From NCBI RefSeq assembly GCF_037975245.1, contig NC_092574.1, forward strand, positions 2,761,001 to 2,825,000: a DNA stretch of 64,000 nucleotides, given 5' to 3'. A program made the position numbers and the translations under genes. The notes below the pieces were generated by a model. It was not told the origin of the DNA and made no database searches. It worked only from the letters and a program-made list of their open reading frames with translations. Below, piece by piece: positions 33,096-45,059 of this stretch. This DNA is from Apostichopus japonicus (lineage: Eukaryota > Echinodermata > Holothuroidea > Aspidochirotida > Stichopodidae). Each line of letters begins with the position of its first letter. The first letter of the stretch is position 1.

Positions 33096-33465
33096 TTACT
33101 TCACTGATTATTGCTTTGTAGCCTATCGATGTGTGTTGGCTGAGAAACTCTGTCAGCCCGGTGACTAATAGCCTGTTAAAATTCACCTTTGTTGACCTTA
33201 CACTTAAACACAAAAATGTGAGACGTTGAGATCCCTTACAGTTAGTAATGCTTGCTTATCCTCGAATTATATTGGTGCTTAATGATCATATGCCTTATCC
33301 GTTTGTACACTATAATAATTATTATTTTAAGCCCCTGATTTAACTGCTTTTCTAGATAAGCTGCCAATAAAGACACTATTCAGGACCCCTGTTTCTTCAA
33401 ATGTAAGACAATATTCCCCATTCTGTGAAAGCTACTACAATAGTAGTTTGACAGAATAGGTCAAT

Positions 33466-33495
33466 GATTTCACCTGGGTATTCCCAGGTGAAATC
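33466..33495. repeat. Perfect 13-bp inverted repeat (hairpin)
   Basis: GATTTCACCTGGG, TATT, then CCCAGGTGAAATC. It is isolated, with no gene end nearby, and its function is unknown. Confidence 0.85.
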
Positions 33496-33719
33496 TGTGT
33501 GTAAAGATTGTTTATCTCTTGATATTTGCACAGTGTTAATTCAGACTATTCAGTCAGATCTAGTGTTGTACCCAATACATTCATTTATTTTACTTGCTTT
33601 GTTTTATTCTATATTTGCCCCTTTGTGTATATTTGTCCTTAAATTTGGTTTAACGAGTATTAATAATTTCTACACTCATTCACTGTCGTCTGTGAGGGAG
33701 GTATGCCCTGTGCCTAATA

Positions 33720-33985
33720 ACATGTGACAATGACCGTCCAATTAGTGTACGAAAAACTGACATATGTCAATATATTTCGACATATAGGCTATCCATTTAT
33801 TTCGACATATGTCGATTTCGTCTAATTAGAGCTGAAGAAAACGACATGTAACAACGATCGTCCAATGAGGGCACGAGAAACTTACATATGTTAATTTAAA
33901 TTCGACATATGTCGATGTCTTCCAGAGTGCTAGAAAAACATGTGACACCCGTCGTCCAATGAGAGCACGAGGAAACTTCCAAAAA
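33720..33985. repeat. Direct repeat, three diverged copies, with CGACATATGTCG palindromes
   Basis: ACATGTGACAATGACCGTCC (33720), ACATGTAACAACGATCGTCC (33844) and ACATGTGACACCCGTCGTCC (33938) each lead into CAAT(T/G)AG...GCACGAG. Between the copies lies the palindrome CGACATATGTCG (complete at 33812 and 33903). Spacing is 124 and 94 bases, the first spacer holding an extra TTTCGACATAT copy. Confidence 0.8.
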
Positions 33986-34389
33986 ATGTAAATTTCAGGG
34001 CTTATGGCACACTAGACGCACCATATACGTAAGATACTTGCAGTAATAACAATGTGTCTCTGATCAGGTATAGTACGCTGAAAAACATGGTAACGAATAC
34101 ACTGGATTTAGACGGGCTATATACGTTTATACTTAAAAGTGAAAACAGTCCGACCTCCGGCCTTTGAGAACTATAAATTAAATAACTCGAGTTAATGTCT
34201 CTGTTTATGTTGTCAAAACGTGAGTATGAAAGCAGGAAAGCGATGTAAGAACATATTCACTAACACAAGGAATTTTTATTCGTGATAAATTATAGAATGT
34301 TTACAAAGTCAGAAAAAGGGGTCGAGCGGGAACAGAGCCGTATAGTCTGTTGGAATGGAAGACAACCTACAAGGTTGTCCAGGTAGGCA

Positions 34390-35190
34390 CCTGCACTGAT
34401 GAAGACCTACAAATATGAAGTATGAAGTTCATCCCAGATTTATTTTAGTGATGTTTTCAAGGATTATATGCTTTGAAGTCCATTTACCCAAATGAACTTT
34501 AAACTTACATGAAACCAATACGATAATTGAACTCAATAAGGTAAACCAATACATACCGAGTACAAATGTGATGAATGTTTTGCTTTCGAAATACTATATT
34601 CCGTTAGTAGGTTTTCACATTTTGACCTTTATTGACCTCGAATGAGCTATGACCTTCTAATGAGAAACTATCTGTGTTTTCATGTCTTGTACTCAACACT
34701 GTGAATGTACATACAAAGATCTACATATGAAGTTCATTCAAGTTGCTGTTGAAAATATCATTTGCACACAAATGTTCAGGATTCAACCTCTGTTTGACCC
34801 CTAGCGAAGAGTATTCACTAAGGTTAGTGGCATACAACAATGGAAATTCATACAAGCTACTCTTGGCGTTTAATGTATTGAACAGATTTGAAACATTAAC
34901 CGGCATTTTTCAAACCAAATGAACTTTGACCTCCATAAGATGAAGGTACTAACAGAATATGATATTCAATCAAGGTATAAGTTGGAGTTCTTATGTTTAT
35001 GATTTTTTGCAGACCTTGACCTCTGTTGCCCCCAAACAGACCTTGCACTCCATAAAGACAATAGGATTCTTGAGCAAGTGGATCTCTTTACCAAGCATGA
35101 AGTTCAATCAAGTTGGAATATACGTGTTTACAAGGTTATAATTCGGCCTCTTTGACCTCATAATAAGTAGCTCTTTGTACCTACTTTTAC
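34390..35190. repeat. Dispersed TGACC-family repeat, about five diverged units
   Basis: Repeating 'AAGTATGAAGTTCATCC', 'TTTTGACCTTTATTGACCTC', 'CATATGAAGTTCATTCAAG', 'TTGACCTCTGTTGCCCCC' and 'CGTGTTTACAAGG' phrases at roughly 150-base spacing. Confidence 0.65.
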
Positions 35191-37040
35191 AGTGTATCGC
35201 CGTGTGTTGAAGCAGTGAAGCCTTGAAAAAAGCGAGGGCGCTTTGCGTTATACGGCAAAAAGCAAGATCATTTGTACGTCTTCATACATACATTGTGCAT
35301 TGGACTTGAAATTGAATTTTATGTTATCGGTTTTTTTGTTTTTGAAAGGGTTGGTGTACTTTGCACAAACAGAGACGAGTTATGGCGACCAGATACTCTG
35401 ACGTAAGAATCAACTTTGAACACTTTTTTTTCGCCTCTAATAACTCGAGTAAGTGGGGTGTGTCGTGCAATTTTTAATGTCTGGAAAGTGTCATTTCCGG
35501 TATCTGAGAGGCACACGGCAAACATTTTTCTTCCTTGTATTATGTTAGTGCTCCACTCAGATAGTGTCAAAGTTGTCCTTGGAACATACCGTGAAAATGC
35601 ACCCACCCCCTTCCCACACACCTAGTCTATGCATGCAGTTACAGTTTAATGTTCATGTTTCAAGGTGGGTAATGGTTTATGCAAGATAACAGATCCCACC
35701 TTATGAAGTGAGGGCGCAAAGTTTGCATGTCTACATTCACAGTCATCAAATGATGGGATGTTGGCACGAGTAGTGGCTGGAGGGTATCCTTTTGCCTACA
35801 AAGCTTTGTCCGAACATGGTTAGTGAATATCATAAGGCCTTAATATCACTGTGTTGTGAATATGGTCACAATGGAGGATGTGTTTGAATATTTGTACAAT
35901 TCTAGATATGTTAATATACTAAACTATTATACACTTAAGTGATGACGTAGTCTAAACTAAGTTAGACTAAGGGCAAGGCTACGTACATAAACCTAAGTTA
36001 GGCTAAGCCTATTTCCTAGTATTGAATTGTTAGTGATAAGCCCATGACATCATAACCGTCATCTCCTGTTATTCTGGCATGTGGATCTATCCTTAGGGAT
36101 GCACTTTTCAGTAAAATGAGGTAGTGATAATTGTTGTCAATAGGCTTTAAGTCATAACGCATACGAAAGGACATCTGTAGCCGGTGTAGGGCCTGGGCTA
36201 ACTATATTCAGGATCCAGTGAATAACAATACAGCAGCTGAGCAGACGACACTATAGTAAAGTAATTATATGCTTCTACTATCGCTTCCTAAGAATTATCT
36301 GTGCAACTACATACAGTCCACTGCCACATTTTGACGATTTTGTCACCCAAGTGCGACACACGATATCACCATTTCGAGTGATATGTGTCAACTTTATCAC
36401 TTAAGTCATGTCAAAGACGTAGTGTTTGTATTAACCACTGGTACTTTCTTGCCGTACAAGCGAAGCGCCACCAGTTGGATTGGTGGCTTCAGTATAAGTC
36501 GCATGACGTCATTCTCCCTACTTCAATTTCTATAGGTATGTCTCATATTAGAAACTAAGTTAGTTTACGGCTAAAGCCGGAGAACCATTGAAACATATGA
36601 CCGTATCCCAAGAAGCATGCAGGTATCCTTGAGTTGTTGGTTCCATTTGATAGTTTTTGGTGTAAGTCAAACCTCACCTGTGTTCTTCAAGCAGATTTAT
36701 GGAATGTTTTAACACTATGTCTAAAGAGCACTTTCATGGACAGTGGTTGTTGTGACAATTGCAGCAACCGTGTTTTTCTTCAAAGTTTATTTCACTTTCT
36801 GATTTAAAGAGAGCGTTATGTTGGTAGGCAATCAGTAACAAATTAACACTAGAGATTTCTCTACTGTTGTACATTTCAGAGTTATTAAAATGCTTATGCA
36901 TCATCGGAAGCAGCTTCTTGACACAATTTAAATTATTTCGTTTTTATATAGGGTACGATCTTTAAATTTTAACACCAGCTTTCATTGCACCATTTCCAAA
37001 ATATGTTTAATGTCATATATGTTATTGTAATGATTTGGAT
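35191..37040. other. Unassigned; one orphan copy of the shared module
   Basis: At ~36460-36490 TACAAGCGAAGCGCCACCAG then TTGGATTGGTGG resembles the GCGGAGCGCCACC module of the nearby MITEs but without element ends. No gene was recognised in the rest. Confidence 0.35.
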
Positions 37041-37044
37041 AAAA

Positions 37045-37140
37045 AGAACAGTGCAGAAACCTCCAGCCTCCACCGGAATTCGAGCCCGGGCCTCCCGCTT
37101 TATATGTGGACACCCTGATTGCTTGTCCAGAGGTTCGAAA
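37045..37140 (-). repeat. Possible tRNA-derived SINE fragment
   Basis: The minus strand reads GGCCCGGGCTCGAATTCCGG then TGGAGGCTGGAGGTTTCTGC. The GGCTCGAATTCC word is B-box-like, and the phrase style is that of SINE bodies. No A box or tail is visible. Confidence 0.35.
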
Positions 37141-37890
37141 CCAGTAAGGAAGGTCGTCCTTATACTGTAGGCTTTTGTCACCTGTATCGAACAATAGTCT
37201 GTTTTGGTGACATATTTGCCTAACTCTATAGATCAATCATGATGCTAACCAACTCGAAATCATTTGTGAATCCAAAGAGGTACGTTCAGCAGACCGTTAA
37301 ATCAAACGACCAAGGCAAATGAATATCTATATATTTGAAATTGTAATGATATAATCCAGGCCAGTGAAAATACTTCGTCAGCCCTTTATCTGTATTGGTT
37401 ATTCATTTACCCGGCACCATTGTTGGCACGCAGCTGGCCTTTAATTGACATATTCATTTGATTAACCAACGGTCCCTTTAACTGTCCTGGTTATTAATTT
37501 ATCCGGCATGACTTTATGCTAACAGTTGGCATTATATCGATATGATCATATATGATCATCAATCAATTTTACTGTATTGGTTATTCATACCAAATATTTT
37601 GCAAACTATTTTTAGGGCAGAATAAAGATTTCATCTACTCAGCTAATCATGAGTAAGAAAGTAACAAAGGCCTAAGCTACTGCGGAAGTTGGCTTGTGAA
37701 ATAAGAAAATGACAAAAGGGTGACAGCCCAAATTTAAACTAATAACCATCGCTATTTTGAAAGCTAACACAAAGGGGTCGCAGTGACTTCCGTGTCAACG
37801 AGCGAGTTACTGACATGGTTCCAGGACTTCAGCAGGAACAAAGAAGGGGCGCTTATTAATTCTCTGGCATATTTTTTTCAACATCTGCAC

Positions 37891-38253
37891 CATGATGATA
37901 GGACCAGAGCCACCCCCCCCCCCCCTTGTGTTCATCAGATTGCAGGTTGAGGTCTGATATCAGTGTGTGCCAGCTGATATCATACGCGCATGGCTTTCCT
38001 GACTTCCATGATGATAGGACCAGAGACACCCCCCCCCCCCCCTCTCGTGTTCATCAGATTGCAGGTTAAGGTCTGATATCAGTGTGTGCCAGCTGATATT
38101 ATACGTGCATGGCTTTCCTGACTTCCATGATGATAGGACCAGAGACACCCCACCCCCCCCCCCCCCCTCGTGTTCATCAGATTGCAGGTTAAGGTCTGAT
38201 ATCAGTGTGTGCCAGCTGATATTATACGTGCATGGCTTTCCTGACTTCCATCA
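37891..38253. repeat. ~118-bp direct tandem repeat, three copies, with C-tract
   Basis: CATGATGATAGGACCAGAG starts at 37891, 38007 and 38126. Each copy has a run of 12 or more C (broken in the third), then GTGTTCATCAGATTGCAGG, then GCATGGCTTTCCTGACTTCC. Copies 2 and 3 are almost identical; length differences are mostly in the C run. Confidence 0.92.
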
Positions 38254-41077
38254 TAGACTACCAAACAAGTGGATCCAATCGAAACTACTGGCGTTTGCTA
38301 ACTGTTAAGATATTGTTTCCCTTGGAAGTTGGAACCCCATATACTGTACGTAGTATAGGTTTTCGCGGCATTTGTCTTCAACGCAATATACGGCTAAGAT
38401 ATAACTCGCGAGAAATACAAATCAGAAACACATCTATCCAACGAGACAGCTATATAACACTGCTTACTCAAGACCATTGTTTGCACAGAACCATGCAAGA
38501 TTATTCACTTTACAACACCGTGACAAATTACCGATTAGGCTCACAGTCGGAGAGTTAACCTTACTTCCCGGGAGTTAGTCATATTTAATGAAGTCATGCT
38601 AAGTTTCATCTACCCAGAAAGATCGTGTGACCATATCACTATCTGTCTAAAAGTTTCTTTAACGCCTTTTTTTTGCAGAGGTTCTATAGCAGTCACAGAA
38701 TTTTCTTCTCCCGTAAAGGAACATTCCACGTGCTAGTAAAATACCAAATGCAGCAATAACAACACAAAGAGTCGGGTGCAAGAAATTTCTGGCTGCATTT
38801 AAATGTATATGCCATCATTTTTTGAAATATATTAACTTGCTTGTACTACATAATTATGTTTTGCTAAAATCAATTCAGGTACAGCCGAGAATATACCTAC
38901 TGAAAGAAGGAGCGATGGATCAGAGGACAATAACAGTTAAATGTCTCAATTAAGAACAAAAACATCAGCTGCTATCGTAGGAAATCACGCCTGGTTATTT
39001 TTCAGTTCTTTATTTTCATTTGACTAAGTAAATGGCAACTCTTAGTATCTAGAGAAAACTGTCAAGCGAACTTTGATCAATAAGCTTACTACTCAATTGG
39101 TTGAATCTCAGGTTCACATCCTATCTTGGTGCTATACATTGTACTACCGTATGTTTCCAAAGACTGTTATCCAGAGAAGTTGGTTTACGTCTGGTTTGAG
39201 TATATCTGACATCTTTGTAGGGCAATAACCGATATGTACATTTTTATTTAAACTTGTTTCAGTGTGGTCGTCATATTTTGTAAATAATGCGATTTTGACA
39301 TACTAATAACGCTCCCAAAAATAAATGCACATTCCTTTCACTCTGATATTGTAAGGAATACTGTGGTTATAGTTATGAATTTATACTCATGGGATTCTAA
39401 AGCTATACGAAGCACAGGCTGCTGGTGCACCAACGGGCCTTTACTAGTACTTACTATTTACCCCATTGGGGAAAGAGGGCATGCAACGCGTGTTGCTAAC
39501 CCTTTAGCTGGGCATACCAGCTCGTAAGTTGCCCCTTAAAGTGTTATAATACCAGAACGCTTATCCTTCTCCTTCTGCTGAGACCAGTATAAATGTAAAA
39601 TATTCAAGAATTGATAGCATTTGCTTGCTTCATATTGTTTAAGATTTGTTCGAATACTGAAACGCCATGTACAGTTGTAACATCACGACGATAAATATAT
39701 CCTTGTGGACAGATGGCTTACAATTTTCCAAAGCCATGCAACTTTCTAGCATAGAAATAGTGACAAAAAAAAATACCTTATCATATCTGTTATAATAAAC
39801 TTAACCTGTATGCTGAGATTCCTTCATGCAATAAGATTTACCTTAAAAAACCGAACGTGCTTCCACTAGCTTAGCGTTTCAAGCTTAGCGTTTATTCAAT
39901 CTGTACTTGTCCTTATATATACAAAATATTTTAACCTATTGGTAATTTATTTCTCGCCCCATCCTACTGCTCCCGCCACCATCAAACTGGTTACTACGCC
40001 GTTGCTGACTACTTTTGTGCGTATGATATCATCACAACTGGCAAAAAACACTTTTTGTTTGCATGTTATAACTGCTAACAGTTTTGAGATTTCTGAAACT
40101 TCAAATTATCACAAAGACAACGAGAAGCGATAAATGTAAAACTGAAAATATCTTATTGAGATAAAATGACGTGAGAGTGGGACAGTTAAACTTTTTTCTG
40201 AAGTTACAAATGGCTCACCATCACTTGACTTTCTAACATACCTTTTTTTTCTCGATACAAAAGACCTGCAATTAAGTTTATTCTTGTTCAAACTATCTAA
40301 CAGTTAGGCCTATGGGCAGACTGCAATTTATGAATATAACAAAAAAGTTAGTGTTCTCAAGTCACTTCAAACATAAAATCAAACGACAGTAACTCACCAA
40401 GTGGCAAGAATGCTATCTACGCTGTCAATATCCAAATGATTCAAAGATGTTACTCTTTGCTTGCTTGGCAGAGCAGTTTTTGATAAACCAAACATCGTAT
40501 CTGCGCGTAGTTAAACTTGAAGTTCCACTGACGGCGAGTTCTGAAACCGGTTTGCAACTTGCTGCAAAGTTACTGCGGTATTGTTGGAGCTCAATCACAA
40601 CTTACGAGTGCATGGCCTACGAAAATAAAGTCATCGCTGGTGAATAAGTCATGTTGTACTGTTTGTATAGGCTACCTCAACGTCATGGTACATGGTAATG
40701 ACGTACATATATCTCTATATGCAGCTCTGTATGAATTACGTGCATACCGCCACATGTTATTTGTCGTTGACGGGTAATAAAACTCGCTACCCTTAGACGG
40801 CCTGTTGTTAGCCAGCAGTTAATGTCATCAAGGTAACAGGGCTGTCGACCGATTTCAAACAAAAATGACGAGAGGTTTATCGGAACGTTGATAGAAGAGG
40901 CTGTGCGTGATTTCTCAAAAGGATCTTGTCTCTAATGTACGAGGAATGCCTGTACAATTGTGAATATGCGAAACTGTGTAAGACTCACATAATTCTAATA
41001 CACAGGAAACGTAACGATACCAACGAATTTGCCAGTAACAACATTAAGTGGTATTTAAATCTCACGTCTGTTGGTAC
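38254..41077. other. Unassigned sequence
   Basis: Several 60-110-codon frames occur but none has motifs, splice context or composition that I can support. No repeats or element ends were noticed. Confidence 0.3.
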
Positions 41078-41087
41078 CTGCCCGCAC

Positions 41088-42007
41088 GCGATATTTTTTT
41101 CGTAGTACAGCGAGGGGAAAGTCATGAATTATTCATATATTTTAATAAATATTCAGATTACTTGTTTCTCAGCCACGAAAAGCAATAGCGAACAACTAAA
41201 CGTTTGTACATGATGTGTAATAAAGTTCGTATTTTGTATGGTGTGACGATATGATTGATAAGTACTGTGTGTAATTAGTAAAAACAATAAAGTGTGGTTG
41301 CGTTGTATGGTGAAGCGAGTATACAGTGGACGAGCAGATTTTTGAGGCTCATAATTCCATCTTCATTTGAACAGAAACACAAGGTTACGGTCATGTTTTT
41401 TCGTAGGTTTTTATACGTTCAGCATAATCTCATGTGCAACGTACGTAGGTGATGGAAAAAACTTTCTGCCAATGATTCAGTGTACGTGATCACGAGCATG
41501 CGCAAAGTTGTACAACAGTGCTGTTCGCAACATGTTACAAGTGAAAAATGAATAATTCATTTCTAAACAATTTATTAACTAGCTTAGAGTTAGCAAATGC
41601 TAGAAAAGAATCATATCAGATCTGTTCATCTTACTAGTGTTCCTTCCATGGAGAGTTCAATTTTCGCAAGTTGGTCACCTACAGAAATTTTCTGTGATTC
41701 GTTAACAATCTTTCTTGAAGCATATATTCGTAGTATTTAACTTAACTGGATTGTTACGAATACGACGAGGCAGCCGACGGATTTCACGTACCGCCTGCTT
41801 TCCTGCGATTATATCATATTCTACGTCACCCTTTCTACGCCATTCACTACTGTTCGTTCGAACCTAACGAACGCTTTGATGCATGGCTTTTGCGTACCGT
41901 TTGTCGTGTTAACTACCGTTACCGAATTGTCCCGACTGGGTGGAAATTTCTGTAAGATCATGAATAATTCATGACTTTCCCTCGCTGTACTACGAAAAAA
42001 AAAATTT
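41088..42007. mobile_element. Mutator-like inverted-repeat element with 10-bp TSD
   Basis: The ends are inverted copies of a ~45-base stretch including CGTAGTACAGCGAGG then GGAAAGTCATGAATTATTCA (left 41101-41135; right complement 41960-41994), bounded outside by T or A runs. CTGCCCGCAC is duplicated exactly at 41078-41087 and 42008-42017. A 9-11-bp TSD with long TIRs fits Mutator-like elements. No transposase lies in its 920 bp. Confidence 0.8.
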
Positions 42008-42017
42008 CTGCCCGCAC

Positions 42018-42334
42018 ATGCCTTTGTAGGGAGGTTCGATATGAAGTATATCTGGACTGGCGACGTGGATGAGGGCTCTAAGGGGAGGTAAAACGAAGGG
42101 TGTTCACCTTCCCTTTGAAACCTGTTTGTGCGATTAAGGCTGTTAAAATGAGAACTTATGCGATCTTTTGTAACTTAAAAAGAACATTTATTTTGAAGTT
42201 AATTCAATAGCCCTACGTCAGTTAACATACACATTTTCTTAATTGGTTAAAAATGATACAGATTTTGAGATTACGTTTAACACAATACACATAATTAGGG
42301 TACATGCATGGGCGATCATAAAGGGGACACATGA
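42018..42334. other. Unassigned; MITE relic at 42060-42120
   Basis: GGGCTCTAAGGGGAGG and TTCACCTTCCCTTTG resemble the interior of elements H and I, without ends. Confidence 0.4.
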
Positions 42335-42541
42335 AGAAAGAATGAGGTTCCCGGATGGAACATGAAAGTCACGAGGCTGGCGCGAAGGATCCAAAGAGAT
42401 CGCATACGGCGAATCACCTACAAAAGAGTAATAATGCTAGTGATGGTGATTATGGAACAAAAATGGGACTGTGGCATGGAGGACGAGTTATGGCTCAAAG
42501 ATCCGGTCCGCTATGCTGAGATTCTCCTCGTGTCAGATAGT
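42335..42541 (+). CDS. Possible exon, weakly like an ADAM/M12B metalloprotease domain start
   Basis: Open from the codon after a TGA at 42332; the part from ATG 42362 ends at a textbook donor (GATAGT/GTAAGT at 42541/42542). Residues CGMEDELWLKDPVRYAEILL then VSDS resemble the boundary between ADAM prodomain and reprolysin catalytic domain (a CG switch-like pair, then RYVE-LLVAD). Residues 1-30 are strongly basic. There is no good acceptor upstream, and the catalytic HExxH motif would lie in a later exon not seen. The family call is tentative; it could be chance. Confidence 0.3.
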
Positions 42542-42619
42542 GTAAGTGTGGACAATTGCGATGTTTTAGATTTAAACAAACTCTATAAGAGCATTGGTCG
42601 GCAATACGAACCAAATTCC

Positions 42620-43100
42620 AAACGGGGGGGGGGGGGGTGGTGACTGGAATGTCATATAAAGACTATATGCTGTTGCATATGCTACATTGATGCAGTTTGA
42701 CATGTCTTAGAAAGGTAAAGGTAAGTGCCCTGATATATTCCCAGCAGCATATACTTTAAGGTTATGTATATTAAATGCTAGATAAACATATTGTTATTAT
42801 TTTCTTGAATAAGGTGGAGGGTGGGGTGGGGCAAGTGTGGTGGTGTTGGGAGTCCAAGCCCTATGGGACTATATGCTTTTATTAGACTATATGCATTATG
42901 AGACTACATGCTTTACCAGGAATGAGGATGGTGGAGGGGGGGGGGGGGGTGACTGGAATGTCATATTAAGATGTTCTGTTCCATATGCTATATATATGCA
43001 GTTTGATACATAGAAAGGAAAAGGTTGTACCCTGGTATCTTTTTCTCATTTTGTTTGACAAAGATTTTTCACTATTCCCAGCAGCATGGATTAAGGTGGT
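42620..43100. repeat. Direct duplication of ~309 bp with G-tracts
   Basis: A long G run followed by GTGACTGGAATGTCATAT occurs at 42626-42658 and 42936-42967, offset 309. Both copies continue into ATATGC..ATGCAGTTTGA, AGAAAGG, and later CCCAGCAGCAT. Confidence 0.8.
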
Positions 43101-43498
43101 CATCAATGCTAGAAAACATTTTTTTCTTCAACTTTTACGGTCCCCATAATGTGTGTGGGTATTAAATGAACAGTCTAATATTAATTGTTCAACAAATCGT
43201 ACATACTATTCAACGGTACCGCACATTCGATTCAACGAAATGCACGTTCGATTCAACGGTACCGCACGTTCGATTCAACGGTACCGCATATTCCATTGAG
43301 TCTATAGTACCGCACATTCGATTGAACGGTACCGCACATTCGATTCAACGGTACCGCACATTCGAAAGAACAGTACTGCACATTCGATTTAAATGTACCA
43401 CGCCTTCAATTTAACGGTACCGCACATTTGATTGAGTGGTAGTGCACATTCGATTGATTGGTACTGCTCATTCGATTAAACGGTACCGCAAATTCGAT

Positions 43499-44080
43499 AT
43501 AACGGTAACGCACGTTCGATTTAATGGTACCGCATATTCTATCCAACGGTACCGTACATTCGATTGGGCGATACCGCACATTCGATTCAATAGTTACCGC
43601 ACATGTAATCGATTCAATTGTACCGTACATTCAATTCAGCGGTACCGCACAATTTGTTCAACGGTACCGCACATTCGATTCAACGGTACCGTACATTCGA
43701 TTCAACGGTACCGCACATTCGATATAACGGTACCACACATTCGATTTATCAGTACCGCACATCCGATTTATCGGTACCGCACATTCGATATAACGGTAAC
43801 GCACGTTCGATTTAATGGTACCGCATATTCTATCCAACGGTACCGTACATTCGATTGGGCGATACCGCACATTCGATTCAATAGTTACCGCACATGTAAT
43901 CGATTCAATTGTACCGTACATTCAATTCAGCGGTACCGCACAATTTGTTCAACGGTACCGCACATTCGATTCAACGGTACCGTACATTCGATTCAACGGT
44001 ACCGCACATTCGATATAACGGTACCACACATTCGATTTATCAGTACCGCACATCCGATTTATCGGTACCGCACATTCGAT
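43499..44080. repeat. 291-bp higher-order duplication inside the satellite
   Basis: The block 43499-43789 is repeated essentially identically at 43790-44080, including irregular features such as CACATGTAATCGATTCAATT, which makes chance similarity impossible. Confidence 0.93.
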
Positions 44081-45059
44081 TGATCTGTACAGCACATTCG
44101 ATTGATCGGTACCGAACATTCGAATGATCGGTACCGCACATTCGATTTATCGGTACCACACAATCGATTTATCGGTACCGCACATTCGATTTAACGGTAC
44201 TGCATATTCGATTGTTCGATACCGCATATTCCATTGTTCGGTACTGCACATTCGATTTATCGGTACCGCACATTCGATTGATCGCACATTCGATTGATCG
44301 GTAGCGCACATTCGATATATCGGTACCACAAATTTGAAAGATCGGTACCGCACATTCGATTGATCGGTACCGCACATTCATTTTATCGGTACCGGACATT
44401 CTATAGATCGGTACCGCACATTCGATTAATCGGTACCGAACATTCGAATGATCGGTACCGCACATTCGATTTATCGGTACCACACGATCGATTTATCGGT
44501 ACCGCACATTCGATTTATCGGTACTGCATATTCGATTGTACGGTACCGCATATTCCATTGTTCGGTACTGCACATTCGATTTATCGGTACCGCACATTCG
44601 ATTGATCGGTACCGCACATTCGATTGATCGGTAGCGCACGTTCGATATATCGGTACAACAAATTCGAATGATCGGTACCGCACATTCGATTGATCGGTAC
44701 CGCACATTCATTTTATCGGTAGCGGACATTCTATTTATCGGCACCGCACATTCGATTTGTCGGTACCGTACATTGGATTAATCGGTATCGCACATTCGAT
44801 TTATCGCTATCGTTCATTCAATTGATAGGTACCGCACATTCTATTTATCGTTACCGCACATTCGATTGATCGGCACCGCACATTCGATTGATCGTCACCG
44901 CACATTCGATTGATAGGTACCGCACATTCGATTGTTCGGTACCGCACATTCGATTGATCGGTACCGCAAATTCGACTTATCTGTACCGCACATTCTTTTG
45001 CTCGGTTGCGTTCATTCAATTAATCGGTATCGCACATTCGATTTATCGGTACCGTGCAG

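Noticed and set aside
32491-33213. 240-codon minus-strand ORF with repeats like HRVHTSTPNHPSCPYFYA
   Set aside because: By-product of the second 31-bp minisatellite, for the same reason.
35319-35625. Opposed ORFs of 100 and 69 codons on the two strands
   Set aside because: Mutual overlap in both strands, no recognised domain, and low-complexity T runs at one end.
40447-40777. Overlapping 66- and 72-codon ORFs
   Set aside because: No motif, no splice context, ordinary chance length in AT-rich DNA.
43190-43500. Telomeric or subtelomeric repeat
   Set aside because: No TTAGGG-type repeat is present anywhere in the window, and the unit is 22 bp with GGTACC.
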